A stretch of 12,487 bases of DNA from positions 1 to 12,487 of the forward strand of contig JAUVOZ010000043.1 of the NCBI GenBank assembly GCA_030598885.1, in the 5' to 3' direction. Origin of the DNA: Anaerolineae bacterium (lineage in GTDB: Bacteria; Chloroflexota; Anaerolineae; Anaerolineales; E44-bin32). A model generated the notes under the pieces. It made no database searches. It worked only from the letters and a program-made list of their open reading frames with translations, and had not been told where the DNA came from. This document shows, in pieces, positions 5,636 through 11,219 of the stretch; position 1 is the first letter of the stretch; every line of letters starts with the position of its first letter. Made by a program: the position numbers and the translations under genes.

Positions 5636-5845
5636 ATGTCGGAAAGATACCAAGGAGCCGTCAAGTGGTTTAACGCGGTCAAAGGTTATGGTTTCATCGG
5701 CTGCGAAGATGGAGACGATGTCTTTGTCCACTTAAGCGCGATCAACATGGACGGCTACCAAAAACTAGAGGACGGACAGCAAGTCGAATTCAGCATCGAG
5801 ACCAGTGAAAATGGCCTACAAGCAGCTGATGTAGATGTGATTTAA
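5636..5845 (+). CDS. Cold-shock domain protein (CspA family)
   Basis: This 69-residue single cold-shock domain is an OB-fold that binds single-stranded RNA or DNA and melts mRNA structure in the cytoplasm. GAVKWFNAVKGYGFIG (7-22) contains the RNP1 motif (KGYGFIG, 16-22), and VFVHLSAI (29-36) contains RNP2 (VFVHL). The aromatic residues Trp11, Phe12, Phe20, Phe30 and His32 form the nucleic-acid face. The end (EFSIETSENGLQAADVDVI) is slightly unusual but of normal length. AGAGG lies 10 nt before the ATG. The intergenic region of 222 bp upstream contains a hairpin, and a strong terminator follows, so this is a monocistronic unit. Which Csp paralogue it is, and whether it responds to cold, cannot be read from sequence. 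Confidence 0.95.
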   Translation: MSERYQGAVKWFNAVKGYGFIGCEDGDDVFVHLSAINMDGYQKLEDGQQVEFSIETSENGLQAADVDVI

Positions 5846-5871
5846 GCTTCCACCCCTCAATCATGCAACAC

Positions 5872-5903
5872 AACGCCCTGCCTATATGGCGGGGCGTTTT
5901 GTT
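5872..5903 (+). terminator. Rho-independent terminator of the cold-shock gene
   Basis: AACGCCCTGCC (5872-5882) pairs along its full length, with one T-G wobble, with GGCGGGGCGTT (5888-5898) around the loop TATAT. TTGTT follows. It starts 27 bp after the csp stop codon. Confidence 0.9.
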
Positions 5904-5931
5904 ACACCCACTTTCCCGACCTAGCAACTTG

Positions 5932-5940
5932 TGCTAAGAT
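5932..5940 (+). promoter_or_regulatory. Extended -10 promoter element for the GAF gene
   Basis: TGCTAAGAT gives the TGn extension with TAAGAT, 20 bp before the ATG at 5961, just downstream of the csp terminator. Transcription would begin near 5947, leaving a short leader that carries the ribosome site TGAGGA (5951-5956). No clear -35 box is present. Confidence 0.4.
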
Positions 5941-5960
5941 CGACATACGCTGAGGAAACT

Positions 5961-6572
5961 ATGGATACGCGAGATCCCCTACGCTTCCTGCAACAAGAAG
6001 CCACCCGGCTGCGCGATGAGAACCAGGAACTCAGGGAGGAATTAACCATCCTGCGCTCGTCGGTTCGCGTGCTGAGTGCCCTCCAAGACCTCATCCATCA
6101 ATTAACTCCCGACACCGATGTGATCGCCTTGCTCGACGATCTATTGGCCTCAGCGCTGACCGTGTTGGGTGCCAGTGATGGATCACTGCTGTTAATCGAC
6201 GATGATACCAGCGAGCTCGTCTTCGCCGTGGTACACGGCGAAGCCCGCGATAGCTTGACCGGCTATCGCCTGCCGCCAGGACAAGGGATTGCCGGCTGGG
6301 TGGCCACCAACCGAACCCCCTTGGTCCTGCGGGATGTTCGCAATGACCCCCGTTTCTACCCACAAGTGGATGAAACCTTCGGTTTTCAGACACGCACACT
6401 GGCCTGTGTCCCATTGCTCGATGGAGAACGCGTCCTGGGGGTAATCGAGGCGATTAATAAGATCTCTGACCGCGAGTTCTCACCCGAGGACCATGATCTA
6501 TTATTGATTGTCGCTCAACTAGCAGCGGTGGCCATCTCGCGCGCTGAAACTTTCACCGAGCAAGCAGACTAG
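5961..6572 (+). CDS. Coiled-coil and GAF domain protein
   Basis: The product is 203 residues from the ATG at 5961. Residues 5-45 are a charged heptad-like helix (EATRLRDENQELREEL), a probable dimerising coiled coil. Residues about 50-197 form one GAF domain: helix DVIALLDDLLASAL, strand GSLLLIDDD (74-82), GQGIAGWVA (107-115), RFYPQVDETFGFQTRTLACVPL (131-152) and VLGVIEAINK (158-167). GAF domains bind small ligands or mediate signalling contacts. There is no kinase, cyclase, phosphodiesterase or DNA-binding domain, and no cysteine or histidine pattern clearly marking a chromophore or haem. The frame is open to 5931, but that part overlaps the promoter-like -10. TGAGGA lies 5 nt before the chosen ATG. 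The last four bases (CTAG) are shared with the stop of the convergent pheT. Confidence 0.88.
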   Translation: MDTRDPLRFLQQEATRLRDENQELREELTILRSSVRVLSALQDLIHQLTPDTDVIALLDDLLASALTVLGASDGSLLLIDDDTSELVFAVVHGEARDSLTGYRLPPGQGIAGWVATNRTPLVLRDVRNDPRFYPQVDETFGFQTRTLACVPLLDGERVLGVIEAINKISDREFSPEDHDLLLIVAQLAAVAISRAETFTEQAD

Positions 6573-9127
6573 TCTCTCAGTTTAGCCCCCAGTTCCGATT
6601 CCAGCCTCTTGATCACCTTCGCCCGGATTTTTCTCACCTCATCGTCAGCGAGCGTCCGGTCAGATGCTTGATAGACCAGGGAATAGGCCAGGCTCTTCTT
6701 TCCCCGACCAACCTGTTCGCCCCGAAAGAGATCAAACAGACGTACATCGACTAACAGGGGTTCACCAGCAAGGCGCAGGATGTTCTCCACTGTATCCGCC
6801 GGTACATCTTCGTCTACAACCACCGCTAAGTCCTCCAAAACTGGAGGAAAAGTCGGAACTGATTGTATGGTGTGGCTCTCGGGGATGATGGCCAGGATTG
6901 CTGCCATATCAAGGTCTGCCGCTAGCAGAGGCGCCCCAGGTAGGTCATAACGCTCGACCACCTTAGGATGCACCTCACCCAGCACTCCAAGTAGTTGCTC
7001 CCCGAGCATAATCCGGGCGCACTTCCGGGGATGGAAGGAGAGGTCCTCAACCGGCTCATAATGCACCTTTTCAAGCAGGAGACCAGTTAGAAGCGCATCA
7101 ACAAGCCCCTTGAGGTCGTAAAAATCCATTGGCTCCATGTCAGACCCTTGCCAGGTAGGTAGGGCACGTGGTCCGGTTAGGGCGATCACTAAGTGCAATG
7201 GCTCCTCCGGCAGCCCACCATTTTCATCAGCCAGGTAAACTGGTCCTATCTCGAAGATGGAAATTCGCTCCTGCATACGAGAATTACGCTCGACAACCTC
7301 AAATACGCTAGCTAGCAAGCTATGACGCATTACTACTCGGTCACTGGAAATTGGGTTGGCCAAGCGGATGTAAGGCCTATCCTCAGGCGGTGCCTGTGGA
7401 GGAAGAATGCGCGCCTCACGCTCCGGCGAGGTCATACGATAGGTTACCACCTCCTGCAACCCTAGGCTTACCAATAGGTCTCGAACGCGCTCTTCGCACT
7501 CGAGCAATGAGTTACCATATTGAGGTGGGATGGTGTCGGAAATCTGGGTTTCAGGGATACGGTCGTAACCGTATACACGGGCGATCTCTTCGATAAGATC
7601 TGCCACTCCGACCACCCCTTGACCGATATCCAGCCGGTGATCAGGTGTGGTTGCACGCAATGTCTGACCATCCACCTCGACCACAAACTCCAGACGACGC
7701 AGGATGTCGGCTATCTCCTCCACCTCGAGGCGAATCCCCAGCAAACGTTCAACATCGTTTGGGGTGATCTCGATCGTGGGATCCACCGGCGGCAGTGGGT
7801 ATTCGTCGACCAACCCTTCAGCTATGATCCCTCCAGCCAAGCGAGTTACAAGTGCCAGACCTCGACGGACGCCCCGTTCAGCCATAGCGGGATGGACGCC
7901 GCGCTCGAAGCGATAGGCGGCATCCGAAGACAACTTTTGAGCAGCGATAGTGCGCCGGATGTTTATGAAGTTCCAGGCTGCACCTTCAAGCAACATGTTG
8001 GTAGTGTTTTCGTCGACCTCTGACTCGGCGCCCCCCATAACCCCGGCGATGGACAGAGCACCCGCCTTGTCGGCCACCAATACGCTGAATTCGTCCAACA
8101 CGCGGTCAACCTCGTCCAGCGTGGTCAGGCGCTCGTCCGGTTCCGCGAGACGGGTGATGATCGTCGGCGGCTTGCCACCTGCTCGTTTCACCAACACGTC
8201 ATAATCGAAGGCGTGCAGCGGTTCACCAATCTCAAGCATCACGTAATTAGTGGCATCGACAATGTTGTTGATTGGCCTCATCCCCGCCAGACGTAAGCGG
8301 CGTTGTATCCAGTAAGGGCTGGGGGCGACCTTAACCCCTTCGATCAGACCAAGCACGAAGCGCGGGTTGAGCTCCGGGTTGCGAATCTCAAGCTTCACCC
8401 GACCCTTGATCGGTGGGCCGTCCATAGCAATGTCGTAGGAAGGCTCCTTCAACTCCGCACTGGTGAGTGCCGCGACCTCGCGCGCCACACCCAGGATGTT
8501 AGCGTTACGGGCGACATTGGGTGTGATGGCGATGTCGAACACGGCATCGCCCATATAATCAACCAACGGCATCCCGACCGGTGCATCATCGTCTAGGATG
8601 ATGATCCCCTCATGATCGTCAGAGATTCCAAGTTCCTTCTCTGAGCAAGCCATCGAGTAGGACTCGACGCCACGGATCTTTGTCCGCTTCAGGGTCATCA
8701 GTTCCAAGCCGGGCTTGTGGCCATCGTAGATGCAGGCTCCCTCGCGGGCGTAAGCCACCTTTAGCGGCTTTTCCAGCGGTCCTTCCCCTTTATAAGGAAA
8801 TAGGTTAGGTGCGCCGGTGAGCACGATGTGCTCCTTCTGTCCGTCATCCAGCCGGCAGAGCACCAGCCGATCAGCGTTGGGGTGGGGCATCACCTCCAAC
8901 ACCTCCCCAACCACGATCTTGCCGGGATCCCAGGCCAGACCGGTGATGTTTGTCTCTACCTGGCGATGCCCACTTACGTGACCCTCGAACTTTCCTTCCG
9001 GCAAGGGTAGACCGACGTAATGAACCTCCTCGACCTCCAATCCGGCCAACGTCATCCGGTGAACCAGTTCTTCAATAGGGAGATCGATGTCGACGAAGTC
9101 TTTGAGCCAAGAAATTGGTACTTTCAT
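6569..9127 (-). CDS. pheT: Phenylalanine-tRNA ligase beta subunit
   Basis: This 852-residue beta subunit of the alpha2beta2 phenylalanyl-tRNA synthetase binds tRNA-Phe and edits mischarged Tyr-tRNA-Phe. The order is as expected. The N-terminal segment MKVPISWLKDFVDIDLP is followed by the EMAPII/Arc1-like tRNA-binding domain (about 70-190, with PHPNADRLVLC at 81-91) and the B3/B4 editing region (about 250-425, with NNIVDATNYVMLEIGEPLHAFD). Next come B5 (about 450-520), the inactive synthetase-like core, and the C-terminal FDX-ACB anticodon-binding domain (about 757-850). It is somewhat longer than the usual 790-810 residues. AAGGAT precedes the ATG. It is the distal gene of the pheS operon but lies 615 bp from pheS because of an inserted element. 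Its stop overlaps the stop of the convergent GAF gene. Confidence 0.97.
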   Translation of the reverse strand: MKVPISWLKDFVDIDLPIEELVHRMTLAGLEVEEVHYVGLPLPEGKFEGHVSGHRQVETNITGLAWDPGKIVVGEVLEVMPHPNADRLVLCRLDDGQKEHIVLTGAPNLFPYKGEGPLEKPLKVAYAREGACIYDGHKPGLELMTLKRTKIRGVESYSMACSEKELGISDDHEGIIILDDDAPVGMPLVDYMGDAVFDIAITPNVARNANILGVAREVAALTSAELKEPSYDIAMDGPPIKGRVKLEIRNPELNPRFVLGLIEGVKVAPSPYWIQRRLRLAGMRPINNIVDATNYVMLEIGEPLHAFDYDVLVKRAGGKPPTIITRLAEPDERLTTLDEVDRVLDEFSVLVADKAGALSIAGVMGGAESEVDENTTNMLLEGAAWNFINIRRTIAAQKLSSDAAYRFERGVHPAMAERGVRRGLALVTRLAGGIIAEGLVDEYPLPPVDPTIEITPNDVERLLGIRLEVEEIADILRRLEFVVEVDGQTLRATTPDHRLDIGQGVVGVADLIEEIARVYGYDRIPETQISDTIPPQYGNSLLECEERVRDLLVSLGLQEVVTYRMTSPEREARILPPQAPPEDRPYIRLANPISSDRVVMRHSLLASVFEVVERNSRMQERISIFEIGPVYLADENGGLPEEPLHLVIALTGPRALPTWQGSDMEPMDFYDLKGLVDALLTGLLLEKVHYEPVEDLSFHPRKCARIMLGEQLLGVLGEVHPKVVERYDLPGAPLLAADLDMAAILAIIPESHTIQSVPTFPPVLEDLAVVVDEDVPADTVENILRLAGEPLLVDVRLFDLFRGEQVGRGKKSLAYSLVYQASDRTLADDEVRKIRAKVIKRLESELGAKLRD

Positions 9128-9161
9128 GTCAAATCCTTATGCATTACTCGATGATCGAAAA

Positions 9162-9167
9162 ATTATA
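9162..9167 (-). promoter_or_regulatory. TATAAT box between the inserted element and pheT
   Basis: The minus strand reads a perfect TATAAT, about 35 bp before the pheT ATG and 6 bp beyond the inner repeat edge. No -35 consensus lies 16-18 bp upstream (that region is inside the inverted repeat), so promoter activity is uncertain. Confidence 0.3.
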
Positions 9168-9172
9168 AAAAT

Positions 9173-9197
9173 GGCACTTAGGCACCTGGGCACTTAG
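9173..9197 (+). repeat. Left inverted repeat of the IVS-like element, three 8-bp units
   Basis: It reads as GGCACTTA, GGCACCTG, GGCACTTA, then G. The stop codon of the enclosed gene (TAA on the minus strand, 9194-9196) falls inside this repeat. Its partner is at 9703-9727. Confidence 0.75.
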
Positions 9198-9664
9198 AAT
9201 TGATCCTCAGCAGTGTTTCTCCCTTCTCGATCATTGTAAGTTCCATATGCGCCAGGTTCCGAGATGGAAAGTCTCGCTCTTGGTTCATCAATACCACGCT
9301 TGCTCCGCTTTAAGAAGGATATATATCCATTCAGCATTCGGCGAAGTTTGTTTATATCCTCGGCAACCTGTGTAAATCGCTCCTCACTGATATAACCCAA
9401 ATCCCTAGCAATGCAGAGGTGCGAATATGTCTCCTCAAGAGAACCCCGAGCGATATAGCAGAACCTCACACCTTCTTGAAAATAGTATCTACCAAAACCT
9501 TCAGCGATGTTTGCCGGTATGCTTTGGGCAGATTTTCGTAGCTGTGTGGTGAGACCCCACTTTTCCTCGGGTGGAAGCACGGGCAAGATATCGTGACACA
9601 CACGAACTGCTAACCCCTTGGCAATTTGCCACACATCCAAGCTCTCCAGACCTTTTACGCTCAT
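9194..9664 (-). CDS. Four-helix-bundle protein, 23S rRNA intervening sequence (S23/IVP) family
   Basis: This 156-residue protein has the hallmarks of the S23/IVP family (TIGR02436-type). These are an N-terminal LESLDVWQIAKGLAVRVC helix (6-23), WGLTTQLRKSAQSIPANIAEGFGR (36-59), which contains the signature SIPANIAEGFGR, and helices around ARGSLEETYSHLCIARDLG and INKLRRMLNGYISFLKRSK. The fold is shared with Avd, the accessory protein of diversity-generating retroelements; these proteins form pentameric barrels with a basic nucleic-acid-binding surface. Typical members are 115-130 residues; the extra tail (about 122-156, charged and low in hydrophobics) looks unstructured and runs into the left inverted repeat, which supplies the stop codon. 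The ribosome site is weak (GGAT). No 23S gene or reverse transcriptase is nearby, so this is a free-standing copy placed in a protein operon. Its biological role is unknown. Confidence 0.88.
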   Translation of the reverse strand: MSVKGLESLDVWQIAKGLAVRVCHDILPVLPPEEKWGLTTQLRKSAQSIPANIAEGFGRYYFQEGVRFCYIARGSLEETYSHLCIARDLGYISEERFTQVAEDINKLRRMLNGYISFLKRSKRGIDEPRARLSISEPGAYGTYNDREGRNTAEDQF

Positions 9665-9702
9665 GATCCATCCACTAAGAGGCTAATTACAGATCCTTAT
9701 AC

Positions 9703-9727
9703 CTTAGTGCCCCGGTGCCCAAGCGCC
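9703..9727 (-). repeat. Right inverted repeat of the IVS-like element, three 8-bp units
   Basis: On the minus strand it reads GGCGCTTG, GGCACCGG, GGCACTAA, then G. It lies 38 bp upstream of the enclosed gene's ATG and 15 bp after the pheS stop codon. Confidence 0.75.
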
Positions 9728-9742
9728 AATAACCCCTCTCAA

Positions 9743-10768
9743 TCAGAATTGCTCTAGAAACCTCAAATCATTCGCCCAGAAGTAGCGAATATCCTCAATA
9801 CCATATTTGAGCATGGTGATTCGCTCCGTACCCATGCCGAAGGCAAAGCCAGAGAACACCTCTGGATCGTAACCTCCGTTGTGGAGAACGATGGGATGGA
9901 CCATGCCGCAACCGAGTATCTCCAGCCAGCCAGTACGCTTGCACACCTGGCAACCTTCCCCACCACAAATGAAGCACTCAATATCCATCTCAGCTGAGGG
10001 CTCGGTGAAGGGGAAGTGTGCGGCACGGAAACGAGTGCGCACTTCCTGTCCAAACATGCGTCGAGCAAAGGCGGTCAGCGTGCCTTTCAGGTCAGCGAAG
10101 GTTATGCGTCGGCCGACGGCAAGACCCTCTACCTGGTTAAATTGGATTTCAGAACGAGCGGATATTTGCTCGTATCGATAACACATCCCGGGCAAAATCA
10201 CGCGGATCGGTTCCGGCGCTCGCTCCCGCATAACATGGATTTGGCCGGGTGAGGTGTGGGTACGCAGTAACACTCCGGGTTCGGTAGTGTGAAATGTATC
10301 CCACATGTCTCGCGCCGGGTGATGCTCCGGTATGTTGAGCAGTGCGAAATTATTTTCGTCACTCTCCACCTCGCGCGAGAGGTAGACCTGGAAGCCCATC
10401 TCGGCCCAGATGGCATAGATCTGGCGTAGAGTTTGGTTGGTGGGATGAACTCGGCCATGAGACACCGACCGTCCAGGTAGCGTGACGTCTAGACGCCCCT
10501 CCCGCAGCGAGCGATCCAACGTCTCAGCTCGTAAGGATTCGAATTGCGCCTCATAGGCCTTTTCAAGCGCGTTCTTGACCTCGTTGGCACGCCTCCCTAC
10601 GGCCGGACGCTCCTCCTTGGATAAATCACGCAATCCAGCAGTGATCGTCGCCAGTTCGGCTGAACGACCTAGGTACTTTACCTTCCATGCCTTCAGATCG
10701 GCTTGCCCTGCAACCCGCTCCAACTCAGCTAAGGCTTTATCTTCAAGCTCGGATAACCGCTCTAGCAT
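9743..10768 (-). CDS. pheS: Phenylalanine-tRNA ligase alpha subunit
   Basis: This 341-residue catalytic subunit of phenylalanyl-tRNA synthetase activates phenylalanine with ATP and charges tRNA-Phe. Residues 1-90 form the N-terminal helical arm (coiled coil) that contacts tRNA. The class II core includes MWDTFHTTEPGVLLRTHTS (155-173), PGMCYRYEQISARSE (193-207, motif 2 region) and GFAFGMGTERITMLKYG (307-323, motif 3 with the ATP-binding Arg316). GGEGCQVCKRTGWLEILGCG (269-288), with the cysteines at 265, 268, 273 and 276, is the CxxC-CxxC insertion seen in many bacterial PheS proteins. AAGGAGGG ends a few bases before the ATG. Expression is controlled by the T-box leader immediately upstream. 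pheT follows, displaced by the IVS-like element. Confidence 0.97.
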   Translation of the reverse strand: MLERLSELEDKALAELERVAGQADLKAWKVKYLGRSAELATITAGLRDLSKEERPAVGRRANEVKNALEKAYEAQFESLRAETLDRSLREGRLDVTLPGRSVSHGRVHPTNQTLRQIYAIWAEMGFQVYLSREVESDENNFALLNIPEHHPARDMWDTFHTTEPGVLLRTHTSPGQIHVMRERAPEPIRVILPGMCYRYEQISARSEIQFNQVEGLAVGRRITFADLKGTLTAFARRMFGQEVRTRFRAAHFPFTEPSAEMDIECFICGGEGCQVCKRTGWLEILGCGMVHPIVLHNGGYDPEVFSGFAFGMGTERITMLKYGIEDIRYFWANDLRFLEQF

Positions 10769-10783
10769 AAGTCCCTCCTTACC

Positions 10784-10795
10784 TCTCGATCGAGA
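10784..10795. repeat. 12-bp perfect palindrome upstream of the pheS ribosome site
   Basis: TCTCGATCGAGA is self-complementary and lies between the T-box terminator and the AAGGAGGG of pheS. It could form a tiny hairpin or be a chance site. Confidence 0.3.
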
Positions 10796-10814
10796 AACTA
10801 CCTACAATAAACTA

Positions 10815-10845
10815 AAATACAAATCCCGCCCATCAAGGGGCGGGA
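10815..10845 (-). terminator. Intrinsic terminator of the pheS T-box leader
   Basis: On the minus strand TCCCGCCC (10845-10838) pairs with GGGCGGGA (10831-10824) around CTTGAT, followed by TTTGTATTTT. Its 5' arm overlaps the 3' arm of the antiterminator, so only one of the two can form. Confidence 0.92.
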
Positions 10846-11113
10846 GATCCCCGCGGTACCACCCTTGTTGACCCCGAAAGGCCCACTCTGCACCGACAGC
10901 CAAACCACAGCATTGCACGGTATACGCTCAACCTGAGGGTTGGCGATCGGCTCCCCTATGTTAACGGTGGGGATCCGGCCCGAACTACTGGCCCCTAGGG
11001 GGGCGTTCCCCCGGGCAGCTCAAGAGGGAACTTCGACAGGTTTCTTTTGAGCCGGGGTTCCAGTCACGCCCCGGCCTCCCTGGCAAGCTCCACCTGTCTA
11101 CTTTCCTCGGTCA
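10815..11113 (-). ncRNA. T-box riboswitch (tRNA-Phe sensing) controlling pheS-pheT
   Basis: The leader carries all main T-box parts. Stem I has a base pairing of GAGG (11108-11105) with CCTC (11027-11024). Next is a specifier loop with the AGTA motif on the 5' side (11102-11099) and UUC (11030-11028) on the 3' side, matching the GAA anticodon of tRNA-Phe. An ACAGGT/ACCTGT stem and a GCCGGGG/CCCCGGC distal hairpin complete it. Further hairpins follow, including GGGGG-AACG-CCCCC. The conserved T-box core AAGGGTGGTACCGCGGGG is at 10866-10849. The UGGU bulge fits a tRNA 3' end with discriminator A73. The antiterminator pairs AAGGG with CCCTT and GCGGG with CCCGC. Uncharged tRNA-Phe should stabilise it and let transcription pass into pheS. 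The stretch 10769-11219 holds no protein gene. Confidence 0.95.
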
Positions 11114-11136
11114 CAGCTTTTATCTGTTGGTGTCCA

Positions 11137-11166
11137 ATAATATCTCGAAAGCAGATGTGATGTCAA
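11137..11166 (-). promoter_or_regulatory. Sigma-70-type promoter of the T-box-pheS-pheT operon
   Basis: On the minus strand a perfect TTGACA (11166-11161) is separated by 18 bp from TATTAT (11142-11137). Transcription would begin near 11130, about 20 nt before Stem I of the T-box, giving a leader of about 360 nt. Confidence 0.8.
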
Positions 11167-11183
11167 CTGGAATGCTCGATTCG

Positions 11184-11197
11184 GACAAGGCCTTGTC
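11184..11197. repeat. 14-bp perfect palindrome upstream of the pheS promoter
   Basis: GACAAGGCCTTGTC is fully self-complementary. Its centre lies about 60 bp upstream of the predicted start of transcription, between the stop of the PanE-like gene and the -35 box. It could be a regulator site or part of a terminator-like hairpin for the upstream gene, but no T-run follows. Confidence 0.35.
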
Positions 11198-11219
11198 ACC
11201 ACAGCGACCCCGTCCTGCT

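Larger units (their letters stand above)
9173..9727 (-). mobile_element. 555-bp IVS-like element with terminal inverted repeats, inserted between pheS and pheT
   Basis: The unit is bounded by 25-bp inverted repeats (9173-9197 and 9703-9727; 21 of 25 positions complementary as DNA). It contains one gene, a four-helix-bundle protein of the S23/IVP family. pheS and pheT are normally adjacent or nearly so; here they are 615 bp apart, almost all of it this unit. It lies in the same orientation as the operon. No transposase is encoded. Direct repeats at the edges are at most AAT/AAT, too short to claim as a target duplication. In the pheS-pheT mRNA the arms would pair at 23 of 25 positions, two through G-U wobbles, which recalls the stem that closes 23S rRNA intervening sequences. 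Mobility and RNA processing are inferences. Confidence 0.6.

Noticed and set aside
7520..8023. Plus-strand open frame of 167 codons inside pheT
   Set aside because: A shadow of the pheT coding strand with no family resemblance.
9168..9732. Target-site duplication around the IVS-like element
   Set aside because: Only AAT is shared at the outer edges in an A/T-rich context, too short to distinguish from chance.
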